From assembly GCA_937901895.1 (NCBI GenBank), contig CALGTD010000011.1, positions 1-27,916 of the forward strand: DNA of 27,916 nucleotides, read 5' to 3'. A model generated the notes under the pieces. It was not told the origin of the DNA. It saw only the letters and a program-made list of their open reading frames with translations, and did not search any database. The translations under genes and the position numbers were made by a program. This document shows positions 5,927 to 13,414 of this stretch, piece after piece (within the stretch, counting starts at the first letter, position 1; every line of letters begins with the position of its first letter). This DNA is from an uncultured Spartobacteria bacterium (GTDB lineage: Bacteria > Verrucomicrobiota > Verrucomicrobiia > Chthoniobacterales > JAATET01).

Positions 5927-7914
5927 AGAGGCAGATCTTCGAGGAATGATGCGGCATCGGCGGCAGTAATCTCGCCATTGAGCATCAAAGCGGTCGCGCG
6001 GTGGATGAGGCTCCGAAAGCCGCGGGAGGCATTATACTCACGGATTTTCTCAAGGCCCTGTTCCTCTACCATCATTGCGGACACTGCTCGATCGATCGGC
6101 AAAAACTCCGCGACCAAATGTTGGCCGAGAAATCCGGTGAACCGGCAGGCCTCACATCCTTTGGGCTCACCGATCCTGGGGGTGGCTACCTTGACCGCTG
6201 GAAAATTCGCGTAGTCGTCGGAGGTGGGTTGTCGAAGCTGCCGGCAATAGATGCAAAGGCGGGGGACAAGTCGCTGGGCAATACTCAAAACGAGGCAGTT
6301 CCGGAGCGCGACAGGATCGATGTCAAAACTGCCGGTCAAACGCAAGATGGCGCCGGTCGCGTCGTTGGCGTGGGTGGTCGTTAAAACTTTGTGACCCGTG
6401 AGAGCTGCCTGAATCGCGACCTTCGCGCTGTCGCGATCCCGTAGCTCGCCGACTAGCAAGACGTCCGGGTCCTGGCGGAGGATGTGCTTCAAAGCCCGCT
6501 CCCAACCCCAATCATTTTCCGGGTTCACTCCGATTTGCACTGCATCCGGAAAGTGCTTTTCTACCGGCTCTTCGACGGTGAATAGTTTTCTCTCCGGAGA
6601 GTTCAGTTCGCTCAGTAGAGCGTAGAGAGTCGTCGTCTTACCGCTGCCGGTCGGGCCGCTCACGATGATCATTCCAATTTCGCGCCCCAAAGCCCACCGC
6701 AACGCTCTCATCTCGTGAAGCGAAAGACCGAGCTTTTCGAGTCGTAAAACCTGCGAATTGAAGATGCGGCAGACGCCGGTTTCGAGACCGGAGCTCGTCG
6801 GCATTGTTGAATAACGCTGGTCGTAGCGGACGCCCCGATAAACATAGTGATGCGCTCCGTCCTGCGGCCTCCTGGTCTCATCGGGAAGCATGTTGCTATC
6901 GAGCTTGAACGTGCGGAGGACGTCGACGTATTGCGCCATATCCAAAGGCGACTGCATTCGCATGACGCCATTGATTCGAAAACGGACGCGAGCAGACTTG
7001 TCCTGCGGTTCGATATGAACATCACTCGCACGCATTGAAATCGCCTTCTGAAGGATGACATGCCAAAGTTTTTCCTCAGGCTTGAGGGGGCCCCAACTGT
7101 TGACATTGAGCGAGCCATCACCGCTTTCACGCTGAGGTGCATCCTCGAGGGCAACCTTGGCATCTTCGTAAAGCTTCTGAAATGCGTCCGGAGTGCATGC
7201 GCAAACGACGGCTTCCTTTCCGGTCTCTTGAAGGACGGCCTCCACGACTTCTCGTCGTGTAGGCACTGGTGTCACAAGCCAGACTCGCCGCGTGGTTACG
7301 CCGAAGCTGACCGCTTCATCCGTGGTCTTAAATCTCAGCAGGCGAGTCCCGCAATGCGTGCGCGAGAGCACAGGAATGCGGCTATCCCATAGAGCGTTTA
7401 CGATGTAACTGACGCGAGGATATACAAATCCGGCGCCCAGCATGGACGCCCATTCGCGAGGAGGCGTCAGAATTGGATCCGGGTGATCCTCTGGCGTGCA
7501 TTCGAGCAATGCGGATGTTTTCGCAAAAGCATGCGGGGAGTAGATGACACATCGAACGGGATCATCTGGAAAACGCGCGGCCGCGGCCGCCAAGACATCG
7601 ATCTCCTCATACGGATTGACGAGAGCGAAGACCAATACCGGGTCATCCTGGATGAGAACCGTATTGTGCTCGGCCTGAAACTCGAGCATCGCCGGATCAT
7701 GAGCCCGTGAGGGGAGCAGCGGAGTGTCAGATCCAAAAAGAACAGAGGTGTTAAGACCAAGATCAATGACGCAGTCGAGCCATGACGACTCGTCGATAGA
7801 TGCGTGTTCGCGAACCACGGCGCGAACAAATGGTGTTCCGTCACTCGTCCACGCCTTAGCCTCCGCCATCAGCACGAGGCCGTTAGCAATGGCCCAACTT
7901 TGTAGATTGTCCAT
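5923..7914 (-). CDS. PilB/GspE-type secretion ATPase
   Basis: The protein is 663 aa. Residues 1 to about 270 are a divergent N-terminal part that I cannot match. Residues 275-410 are the PilB/GspE N2-like domain (ASDVHIEPQD..ARVRFRINGVM). The catalytic domain has Walker A GPTGSGKT at 419-426, an acidic box VEEP at 446-449, Walker B DVLLVGE at 483-489, and a His box TTTHAND at 511-517. Four cysteines, 553, 556, 586 and 589, form the C-terminal zinc site typical of PilB and GspE rather than of PilT or DotB. It would power assembly or secretion from the cytoplasmic face. It starts three bases after the stop of the polytopic membrane protein and is the second gene of that operon. Pairing a PilB-type enzyme with type IVB genes recalls PilQ or TraJ of IncI plasmids. 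Confidence 0.9.
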   Translation of the reverse strand: MDNLQSWAIANGLVLMAEAKAWTSDGTPFVRAVVREHASIDESSWLDCVIDLGLNTSVLFGSDTPLLPSRAHDPAMLEFQAEHNTVLIQDDPVLVFALVNPYEEIDVLAAAAARFPDDPVRCVIYSPHAFAKTSALLECTPEDHPDPILTPPREWASMLGAGFVYPRVSYIVNALWDSRIPVLSRTHCGTRLLRFKTTDEAVSFGVTTRRVWLVTPVPTRREVVEAVLQETGKEAVVCACTPDAFQKLYEDAKVALEDAPQRESGDGSLNVNSWGPLKPEEKLWHVILQKAISMRASDVHIEPQDKSARVRFRINGVMRMQSPLDMAQYVDVLRTFKLDSNMLPDETRRPQDGAHHYVYRGVRYDQRYSTMPTSSGLETGVCRIFNSQVLRLEKLGLSLHEMRALRWALGREIGMIIVSGPTGSGKTTTLYALLSELNSPERKLFTVEEPVEKHFPDAVQIGVNPENDWGWERALKHILRQDPDVLLVGELRDRDSAKVAIQAALTGHKVLTTTHANDATGAILRLTGSFDIDPVALRNCLVLSIAQRLVPRLCIYCRQLRQPTSDDYANFPAVKVATPRIGEPKGCEACRFTGFLGQHLVAEFLPIDRAVSAMMVEEQGLEKIREYNASRGFRSLIHRATALMLNGEITAADAASFLEDLPL

Positions 7915-7917
7915 GAA

Positions 7918-9501
7918 CTACCGGGTGAGGCGCCCGCCAATGCCGCGGCCGAGTCCGCCAATCGCGGAGCCAGCGCGACTAATGCCTTCGACGTAAACAC
8001 TGCCCAGACCGCTTCCCATGGCGTTCTGGAGGCCAAGAAGTGACTCAGTCACCTTGTTGAAAAGCTCCTCGGAAGCAAACCCTTGCCGCCAGCGCATCGA
8101 GATAGCGGGCGCGAGCGCACCGAAAGAAACCCCGGCTCCAACAAGAACTGTGACAATCATGCTCCCGAATAGGAGACGTCCCAAAAAGATCATCGTGTAA
8201 AAGATTTTGCCGAGTTCTGGAACGAGACCGGCAGCGCCGACCAACAATGAATTGACGCATGCGAGAGCCTGCACAACGGCAGTCGCATAACACGAGTTAA
8301 GAACCGCCGCAAAACTCACAGCGTCGCTTGCGTTCTCGACAGTGACCAGAGGAAAGAGCTGATCAAACATCTGATCCACGAAGACAAAGCCGATCGCGCT
8401 TAATATGTAATAGAAGCAGGGGATCAGCGACAGTCCGGTAATCACGGTCAGCACTTGCGACCACAGACCCTCGAAGGACTTGAAATAGATGAGCGGCAAC
8501 AATGTCATCGCCAACGCCACGACGACATCGAGAACAATGACACTTGCAACGAGAATGGCAATGTAGCCGAAAACAACTGCGATATACCCTCCAAGCTGCC
8601 ACTGAGCGATAGCGAAAACAGTCGTAATCACCTGGAATGGCATGAACATGTAGATGGCATTTTGGAGAATGCGCCCAATGGTCTCCTCATTGATAAGGGG
8701 GAGACGCCAACCGCCTTTATCCTTTTCTTTAATGACAAACTGAGGAAGACTTTCGCTGGCGGTGGGGTCATTCCAAATACGAGCCAAAAGGCTCGGGACT
8801 GAATACTTGTATTCGTTGGCCGGATCGATCGTCCGGGGTTGCTCCTTGGTGGGGTCTGGAGGAGTGCCAATCCATGCAGCCCAGTAATATAGCGGCTCAA
8901 GCGAACGATCATCACCGCCGGCCGATCCGAGTTTTGTTAGTGCGGGATTCTTACTGCTCGAGGCAGAAAGGTTGTTCACGATGATGTTCTTCCCGATGAC
9001 GCGACCCGCATCGGCAAGCGCGCGCGAAGCCGTGACAAAAACATTCGTGCTCTTCGCGCTCATGTTCTCGTCCACGGATTTGTTCATCGAGAACGTGCCG
9101 CGCAGGAAGTAGCTGACGGTTATCAGAATGAACGTCATCGTCGTGAGTCGTAAAAACTGCTCAGCGATCGATGCCCGCATCATGATTCTGACGCCGATGA
9201 ATGTAATTTCCGCGATCAGCACTGGGAGCAAAATCGCGTAGTAGATGGCACTTGCTTCCTTCTGAAGCGTGATCCGAATGCGCGAAGACCATTCGGGAAC
9301 GGTATCAACGATACGGGTCGATAGGTCCTGGAGAGTCTGGATTGCGCCGTTCTGATAGTTGTGTGCGCCGAGGGCTTGGTGGATTGCGGTCAGAACCGGG
9401 GTGTCCTCCGCGTTATTCTGGTCGTTCTGATCGGGCGATTGGGCGGCCGCAACAAAGGAGGTCACCAAAAGAAGGAAGAGAGCGCAAAGGATACGGCCCA
9501 T
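7918..9501 (-). CDS. Polytopic type IV secretion protein, DotA/TraY- or VirB6/TrbL-like
   Basis: The protein is 527 aa from ATG 9501. An in-frame ATG at 9522 lies upstream of the -10 box and would not be transcribed from promoter P5. The 9501 start begins directly with a signal peptide (GRILCALFLLLVTSFVAAAQ). Membrane segments follow at roughly 72-95 and 105-122. A periplasmic loop of about 150 residues comes next. A cluster of six or so segments then ends near 495, followed by a Gly-rich tail. A signal peptide plus several C-terminal membrane spans fits DotA/TraY, although this protein is shorter than Legionella DotA (over 1000 aa); VirB6/TrbL is the alternative. It probably forms part of the inner-membrane channel. 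It is first in an operon with the ATPase. Confidence 0.72.
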   Translation of the reverse strand: MGRILCALFLLLVTSFVAAAQSPDQNDQNNAEDTPVLTAIHQALGAHNYQNGAIQTLQDLSTRIVDTVPEWSSRIRITLQKEASAIYYAILLPVLIAEITFIGVRIMMRASIAEQFLRLTTMTFILITVSYFLRGTFSMNKSVDENMSAKSTNVFVTASRALADAGRVIGKNIIVNNLSASSSKNPALTKLGSAGGDDRSLEPLYYWAAWIGTPPDPTKEQPRTIDPANEYKYSVPSLLARIWNDPTASESLPQFVIKEKDKGGWRLPLINEETIGRILQNAIYMFMPFQVITTVFAIAQWQLGGYIAVVFGYIAILVASVIVLDVVVALAMTLLPLIYFKSFEGLWSQVLTVITGLSLIPCFYYILSAIGFVFVDQMFDQLFPLVTVENASDAVSFAAVLNSCYATAVVQALACVNSLLVGAAGLVPELGKIFYTMIFLGRLLFGSMIVTVLVGAGVSFGALAPAISMRWRQGFASEELFNKVTESLLGLQNAMGSGLGSVYVEGISRAGSAIGGLGRGIGGRLTR

Positions 9502-9535
9502 GTGTAAGAGTAGGACTCCCATAGAAAAGCGGCAA
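9502..9535 (-). promoter_or_regulatory. Leaderless-type promoter P5 for the polytopic protein/ATPase operon
   Basis: On the minus strand: -35 TTGCCG (9535-9530), a 17-base spacer starting CTTTTC and ending GGGAGTCC, -10 TACTCT (9512-9507), five bases, then ATG at 9501. The -35 box plus the first spacer bases (GTTGCCGCTTT) are identical to those of P1, 7.8 kb away. Confidence 0.72.
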
Positions 9536-9540
9536 CCGGG

Positions 9541-9575
9541 ATGACGTTTTTGGGAAAGCTGCCTATCCTGAAAGG
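9541..9575 (+). promoter_or_regulatory. Leaderless-type promoter P6 for the gene at 9576
   Basis: -35 ATGACG (9541-9546, the weakest -35 of the group apart from P9), a 17-base spacer, -10 TATCCT (9564-9569), six bases, then ATG at 9576. It stands back to back with P5, with five bases between their -35 boxes, repeating the P1/P2 arrangement. GAAAGG just before the ATG could act as a poor ribosome-binding site only if transcription started earlier. Confidence 0.6.
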
Positions 9576-10166
9576 ATGGCTGTCTCTTTCGATGACATCG
9601 CCCGTGAGGCGGGCACAGCTTGTGGTCGCGGCGACCTGATGGGTGCGGCGAACATTCTCACCCGTGGCTATCTGGCTTGCATTCGAGAGAATCATCCCGT
9701 TCCGGATGTCCTCGGCGCCGCGTCATTGCGCCTGTTGATGGAACATGTTCAGTCAGGGGAGCGAGTGACACGTCGCATGTCAGCGCCAGATTCACCGGGC
9801 GTCGCGCCCGTGCTCGAGAAATTTGTATTTGAGAGATCCGAACCTGGGGGCGAACAACTCGACGGATACGAAGTCCTGCGGGTTGCGACGGAACGAAGTC
9901 GCGACGTGATTGGTGGCTATTTCTTGGGTCGGGAGATCCCCGAAATGACAGCGGCGGATGCCGTATTGCTCGGGACTGTGCTCGAGAACGGAGGTATGAC
10001 CCAACGTCTTGACGACATACTGACCCGCACGAATGCCGCCGCTGAGATTGCGGCAGCGCAGTTGACTGAGTCGGTTGACGATTCGCTTCAACGGGACACT
10101 CTGCCCGATAGAAGCCGCAAAGAGGCGGTCATTTCAAACGGAGGACGCTATGACAATACTATGTGA
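9576..10166 (+). CDS. Unknown helical protein
   Basis: The protein is 196 aa with no signal peptide or membrane segment and a predicted mostly helical fold. I recognise no family. The first 60 residues (DDIAREAGTACGRGDLMGAANILTRGYL) resemble a short helical-repeat start but no repeat is established. It is divergent from the polytopic secretion protein and shares its control region. The next gene starts inside its last 17 bases, so the two are made together and may act as partners. Confidence 0.72.
   Translation: MAVSFDDIAREAGTACGRGDLMGAANILTRGYLACIRENHPVPDVLGAASLRLLMEHVQSGERVTRRMSAPDSPGVAPVLEKFVFERSEPGGEQLDGYEVLRVATERSRDVIGGYFLGREIPEMTAADAVLLGTVLENGGMTQRLDDILTRTNAAAEIAAAQLTESVDDSLQRDTLPDRSRKEAVISNGGRYDNTM
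10140..10144 (+). promoter_or_regulatory. Strong Shine-Dalgarno sequence for the gene at 10150
   Basis: GGAGG lies five bases before ATG 10150, inside the coding region of the preceding gene. It selects this ATG over the in-frame upstream start at 10075. It is the only strong ribosome-binding site I found in the window, so the translation machinery does use them, which makes their absence at the leaderless-type starts meaningful. Confidence 0.75.
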
Positions 10167-11526
10167 CCGAAAGCAGCTATTTGAGCTGACGCCGAAAGCG
10201 CTTTCCCAATTGGAGAAGGTCTCGGTCTATGAGGACCTTTTCATTGAAAACCTCGCGCGGGCAATGAACCAGCCCCAGACGAGTGATGTCAGTCAGCGCG
10301 GGATTCGACGCCACAATGAACAGATGGCGGAACAGCTGAGTGTGACATTCGCTCATCCAGCCCTGTATTCGCAGGGCGCCGACATGCTTTGTGCTCTGAC
10401 GCATATTGCCCTGGCGGACCAGTCTCCATTCAAGGAATCCGAAATGACGGAGCGCGAGCGCGAGCTTTTGAATCAGGTTCGAATAGCGGTTGGAGAATTC
10501 AAAATGGAACGTCCCCAAGTGGCGACCATGGCACTCCACCTTGGCAAGATCCTCAACGATGCTCGAGAGACAGGAGAGCGACGCGACCGTGAGTTCGGAA
10601 CGCACTTTTTCCTTACGGAGGGTGGCGACTTCCGATTCGAAGACATTAAAATGCCGAAGGAGCTCCGGAAGCTGGCGGCACAGGACATGCCGGCAGAGTC
10701 GGCTACGTGGGTTGCGGAGAAAATCAACGGACGCCTGACCGCTACCTTGGCAGCAAAACCGAAGATCGGGGACATCTTCACCGGGGCCTTGAAGCTCGGC
10801 AACGAATGCAGCACTCCCGAGGAAAAGATGGGCGCCTTCCTCGGATTCATGGTTGCGAACATGGCTCGGCTCGCCATTGGCCGGCCATACAAGGAGTCGA
10901 TTTCACACCGGCAGGCGACTGCACTCATGGCACAGGACGCCCTCGCACGCACCCTCCCTCAGGTGAATAGCATCAAAAGCCGTGAGGATGAGGGAATCGC
11001 CGGTCCGCCTGCCGATCCCGCTTCAGTGGCAGCTTCCTCTGGTGTTGAAATTCCCACGCCTCCCCCGGTCATCCCGGAGGCTCCTCCTCCGCCTGGGGAA
11101 AAGCCTGTCGTTGAGGAGCCCGCCGGCAGCACGAGAGAGCCAGAGGTTGGCAGCGAGCCCTACGCGCCACCCGTAGAACACCGGGAAGAGCACGTAGCGC
11201 ACCCGGAACCCGATGATCCGTTGATCAGCGAGCTCGCAGGAGAAGGTGGAGGCACGGGCTTTCCGCATGAAGAGCCTTCGCCTGAAGAGGTCCGCGCGGC
11301 AACGCCCAGCGAATTGCACGATGAAAGTCATACGTCGACGCGTTTTGCCGCGGAACGAACGGCCGCATCGTCACTGCGAGGAACCCGTCCCATAGGGAGC
11401 GGGGAACTGAACCTCGAAATGGCAGAGAAGATTGCGGACGGAAAGCCCAGGACCAAGGCTGCCGGTGAGCGCCCGACGAAGGCTGTTTACGCAGAACACG
11501 AGCAACCCCAGGAAGAAAAGGCGTAA
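10150..11526 (+). CDS. Unknown protein with acidic proline-rich tail
   Basis: The protein is 458 aa. Residues 1 to about 270 are predicted helical and globular (for example around SVYEDLFIENLARAMNQ and MGAFLGFMVANMARLAIG). Residues about 290-458 are rich in Pro, Glu and Ala and should be disordered, with a Lys-rich C-terminus. It has no signal peptide, no membrane helix and no recognised family. It overlaps the upstream gene by 17 bases and has its own strong ribosome-binding site. The gene ends two bases from the end of the opposing UvrD-like gene. Confidence 0.75.
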   Translation: MTILCDRKQLFELTPKALSQLEKVSVYEDLFIENLARAMNQPQTSDVSQRGIRRHNEQMAEQLSVTFAHPALYSQGADMLCALTHIALADQSPFKESEMTERERELLNQVRIAVGEFKMERPQVATMALHLGKILNDARETGERRDREFGTHFFLTEGGDFRFEDIKMPKELRKLAAQDMPAESATWVAEKINGRLTATLAAKPKIGDIFTGALKLGNECSTPEEKMGAFLGFMVANMARLAIGRPYKESISHRQATALMAQDALARTLPQVNSIKSREDEGIAGPPADPASVAASSGVEIPTPPPVIPEAPPPPGEKPVVEEPAGSTREPEVGSEPYAPPVEHREEHVAHPEPDDPLISELAGEGGGTGFPHEEPSPEEVRAATPSELHDESHTSTRFAAERTAASSLRGTRPIGSGELNLEMAEKIADGKPRTKAAGERPTKAVYAEHEQPQEEKA

Positions 11527-11528
11527 GC

Positions 11529-13400
11529 TCAGCCCTCCCGCTCTGCACCTTGGGGCTTGGTCTTTTGCAGCATGAGCGGATTGCGAAGGCGATATGCCCC
11601 ACGCTCCGCAATGACACGTCCGCGTGCATCCTGCTCGTGATCGAAAGCCCAATCAAGGTGGCCAGCTAGGTAGTCACACGGCTCGCGCTTGGATCCCATC
11701 GCGAAAGCGGGACACGAGAGAATCAGCTGTTCTTTCGCGCGGGTGATAGCGACATAGAAAAGACGCTGAGGCTCATTCGCCGGTAAGCGCTCTTTCGTGT
11801 GGGGTCTGTTGCCGAAAGCCTGGTCACTCGCATCCACAACCCAGACGAACGGCCATTCAAGGCCCTTTGCGCTATGGACCGTTGAAAGGGTCACGCACGT
11901 CTCTGGATGAATGGGATCAATGCGCTCTTCGATCTGGAACGCATCGAGGAATTCGTCTTTCGTTGAGGACGCCATCTGCGTGCAGATGGCACGCAAGTCG
12001 ATGACTCGTTTATCGTGGTCCTTCTTGTATTTACGCTGAAAGACGGGCGCCAATATCTCGGGCAGTTGCTCGAAGAGAACGGAAGGAGGGGTGTGGCGAA
12101 CGGATTCGAGCAACAAGTGAAGTTCTGGAGTCAGTTTCGGAATGAGCCGCGGACACTCCGATACGCGTGTGATCAGGGCAGGGGAGTAGGACGGAAAAAA
12201 GCCGGCGACGTGTTCGATTGCGAACGTATCTGCGTGGTTGAATGCGGCGCGAATCAATGACGTCGCATCGCGAATGTGGGGAGATTCAGCAACGGTGCGC
12301 CCATGGTAAGAGCGGTAGTCGATATTCCGGCTCTTCAAGGCCGTTTCAACACGTCGCAAAGCGCGCGCGGTTCGCGAGAGAACCGCTATATCTTTGGGTT
12401 TCCATCCCTTCTCGAGAACCTTGGTGATCCAGTTCGCAACGCGATCCGCCTCCGCAATATCGTCGTCGTGTCTGAAGCCATAAACGAGCCCGCCGGAACC
12501 GACTCCTGATCGCATCGCGATCGGGCGGTCCGTGTCACGGAGAACGACGTTCGCAGCGTCGAGAATTTTCTGACCGGACCGGTAATTGGTCCGCATGGTC
12601 AATACCGTCGCGGACTGATGTTTTACGAACTCGTCGATGAGACGATTATTTGCCCCGCGCCACTCGTAGATCGATTGGTTGCTATCACCAACGCAAACCA
12701 GGCGTTCGGGGTTGAGCAGGGACAGAAACTGGTAGTTCAACGCGTTGCAGTCCTGCATCTCATCGACGATCACCCGACGCCATCGATCACGAAGGTTCTC
12801 CGCATACTGAGGTTGCGCGAACATGCGTGCGGATACCTTTTCGAGCAGTCCGTCATAATCTGTGGAATTTCGATCGTCCAATTCACCGCGGTATCGAGTG
12901 ATAAGCGACTGGAATGGGACAACCAAGTCCTGCGCATCTCGCACCTCCGGAGGTAGGAACAACGTGTTGCGTGCGATAGAAACAAGATCCGGAACTTTGC
13001 GGCCGCCAATCTCGTTCGGAAGACCGATGTCCCGCGAGATCTGACGAATCAATTTGTTGCTCTGGCGTTCGTCGAGAACGCTGAAAAAACGCGATCGAAG
13101 ACCGAAGGCACGCGGCTCCTCTCGAATGAGGGCATGGCATATCGAGTGAAAGGTGCCTGCCGTAAAGCGAGTGGGTGGTATCCCGGTCGCGTGCGCGAGT
13201 CGTTCCGAGAATTCCGCGGCCGCCTTTCTCGTGAAGGTGACCATCAGAATTTGCTCCGGAGCTACTCCATGCTCGATGTTCCAGCTGCAATAACCGACGC
13301 AACACCTCGTCTTACCCGAACCGGCCGTTGCGTAGAGCAGGATGCGTGGATCCTCGCACTTGATGAACGCGAGCTGTTCGTCATTGAAGCGAGAATCCAT
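11529..13400 (-). CDS. UvrD/PcrA-like superfamily 1 DNA helicase
   Basis: The protein is 623 aa with all superfamily 1A motifs in order. The Q motif is FNDEQLAFIK (5-14). Motif I is ATAGSGKT (24-31). Motif Ia is MVTFTRKAAAEF. Motif II is VDEMQD, with Met where UvrD has Ala or Gly. Motif III is VGDSNQSIYEWRGA. Motif IV is TNYRSGQKIL. Motif V is TVHSAKGLEW. Motif VI is FYVAITRAKEQL. It should unwind DNA 3' to 5' using ATP. It is somewhat shorter than UvrD (about 720 aa) and lacks a recognisable C-terminal polymerase-binding Tudor domain. It lies 14 bases after the giant helicase gene, is the last gene of that operon, and has no Shine-Dalgarno sequence. A role in DNA repair or in processing incoming DNA is likely. 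Confidence 0.93.
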   Translation of the reverse strand: MDSRFNDEQLAFIKCEDPRILLYATAGSGKTRCCVGYCSWNIEHGVAPEQILMVTFTRKAAAEFSERLAHATGIPPTRFTAGTFHSICHALIREEPRAFGLRSRFFSVLDERQSNKLIRQISRDIGLPNEIGGRKVPDLVSIARNTLFLPPEVRDAQDLVVPFQSLITRYRGELDDRNSTDYDGLLEKVSARMFAQPQYAENLRDRWRRVIVDEMQDCNALNYQFLSLLNPERLVCVGDSNQSIYEWRGANNRLIDEFVKHQSATVLTMRTNYRSGQKILDAANVVLRDTDRPIAMRSGVGSGGLVYGFRHDDDIAEADRVANWITKVLEKGWKPKDIAVLSRTARALRRVETALKSRNIDYRSYHGRTVAESPHIRDATSLIRAAFNHADTFAIEHVAGFFPSYSPALITRVSECPRLIPKLTPELHLLLESVRHTPPSVLFEQLPEILAPVFQRKYKKDHDKRVIDLRAICTQMASSTKDEFLDAFQIEERIDPIHPETCVTLSTVHSAKGLEWPFVWVVDASDQAFGNRPHTKERLPANEPQRLFYVAITRAKEQLILSCPAFAMGSKREPCDYLAGHLDWAFDHEQDARGRVIAERGAYRLRNPLMLQKTKPQGAEREG

Positions 13401-13414
13401 GGCACATGACGACG

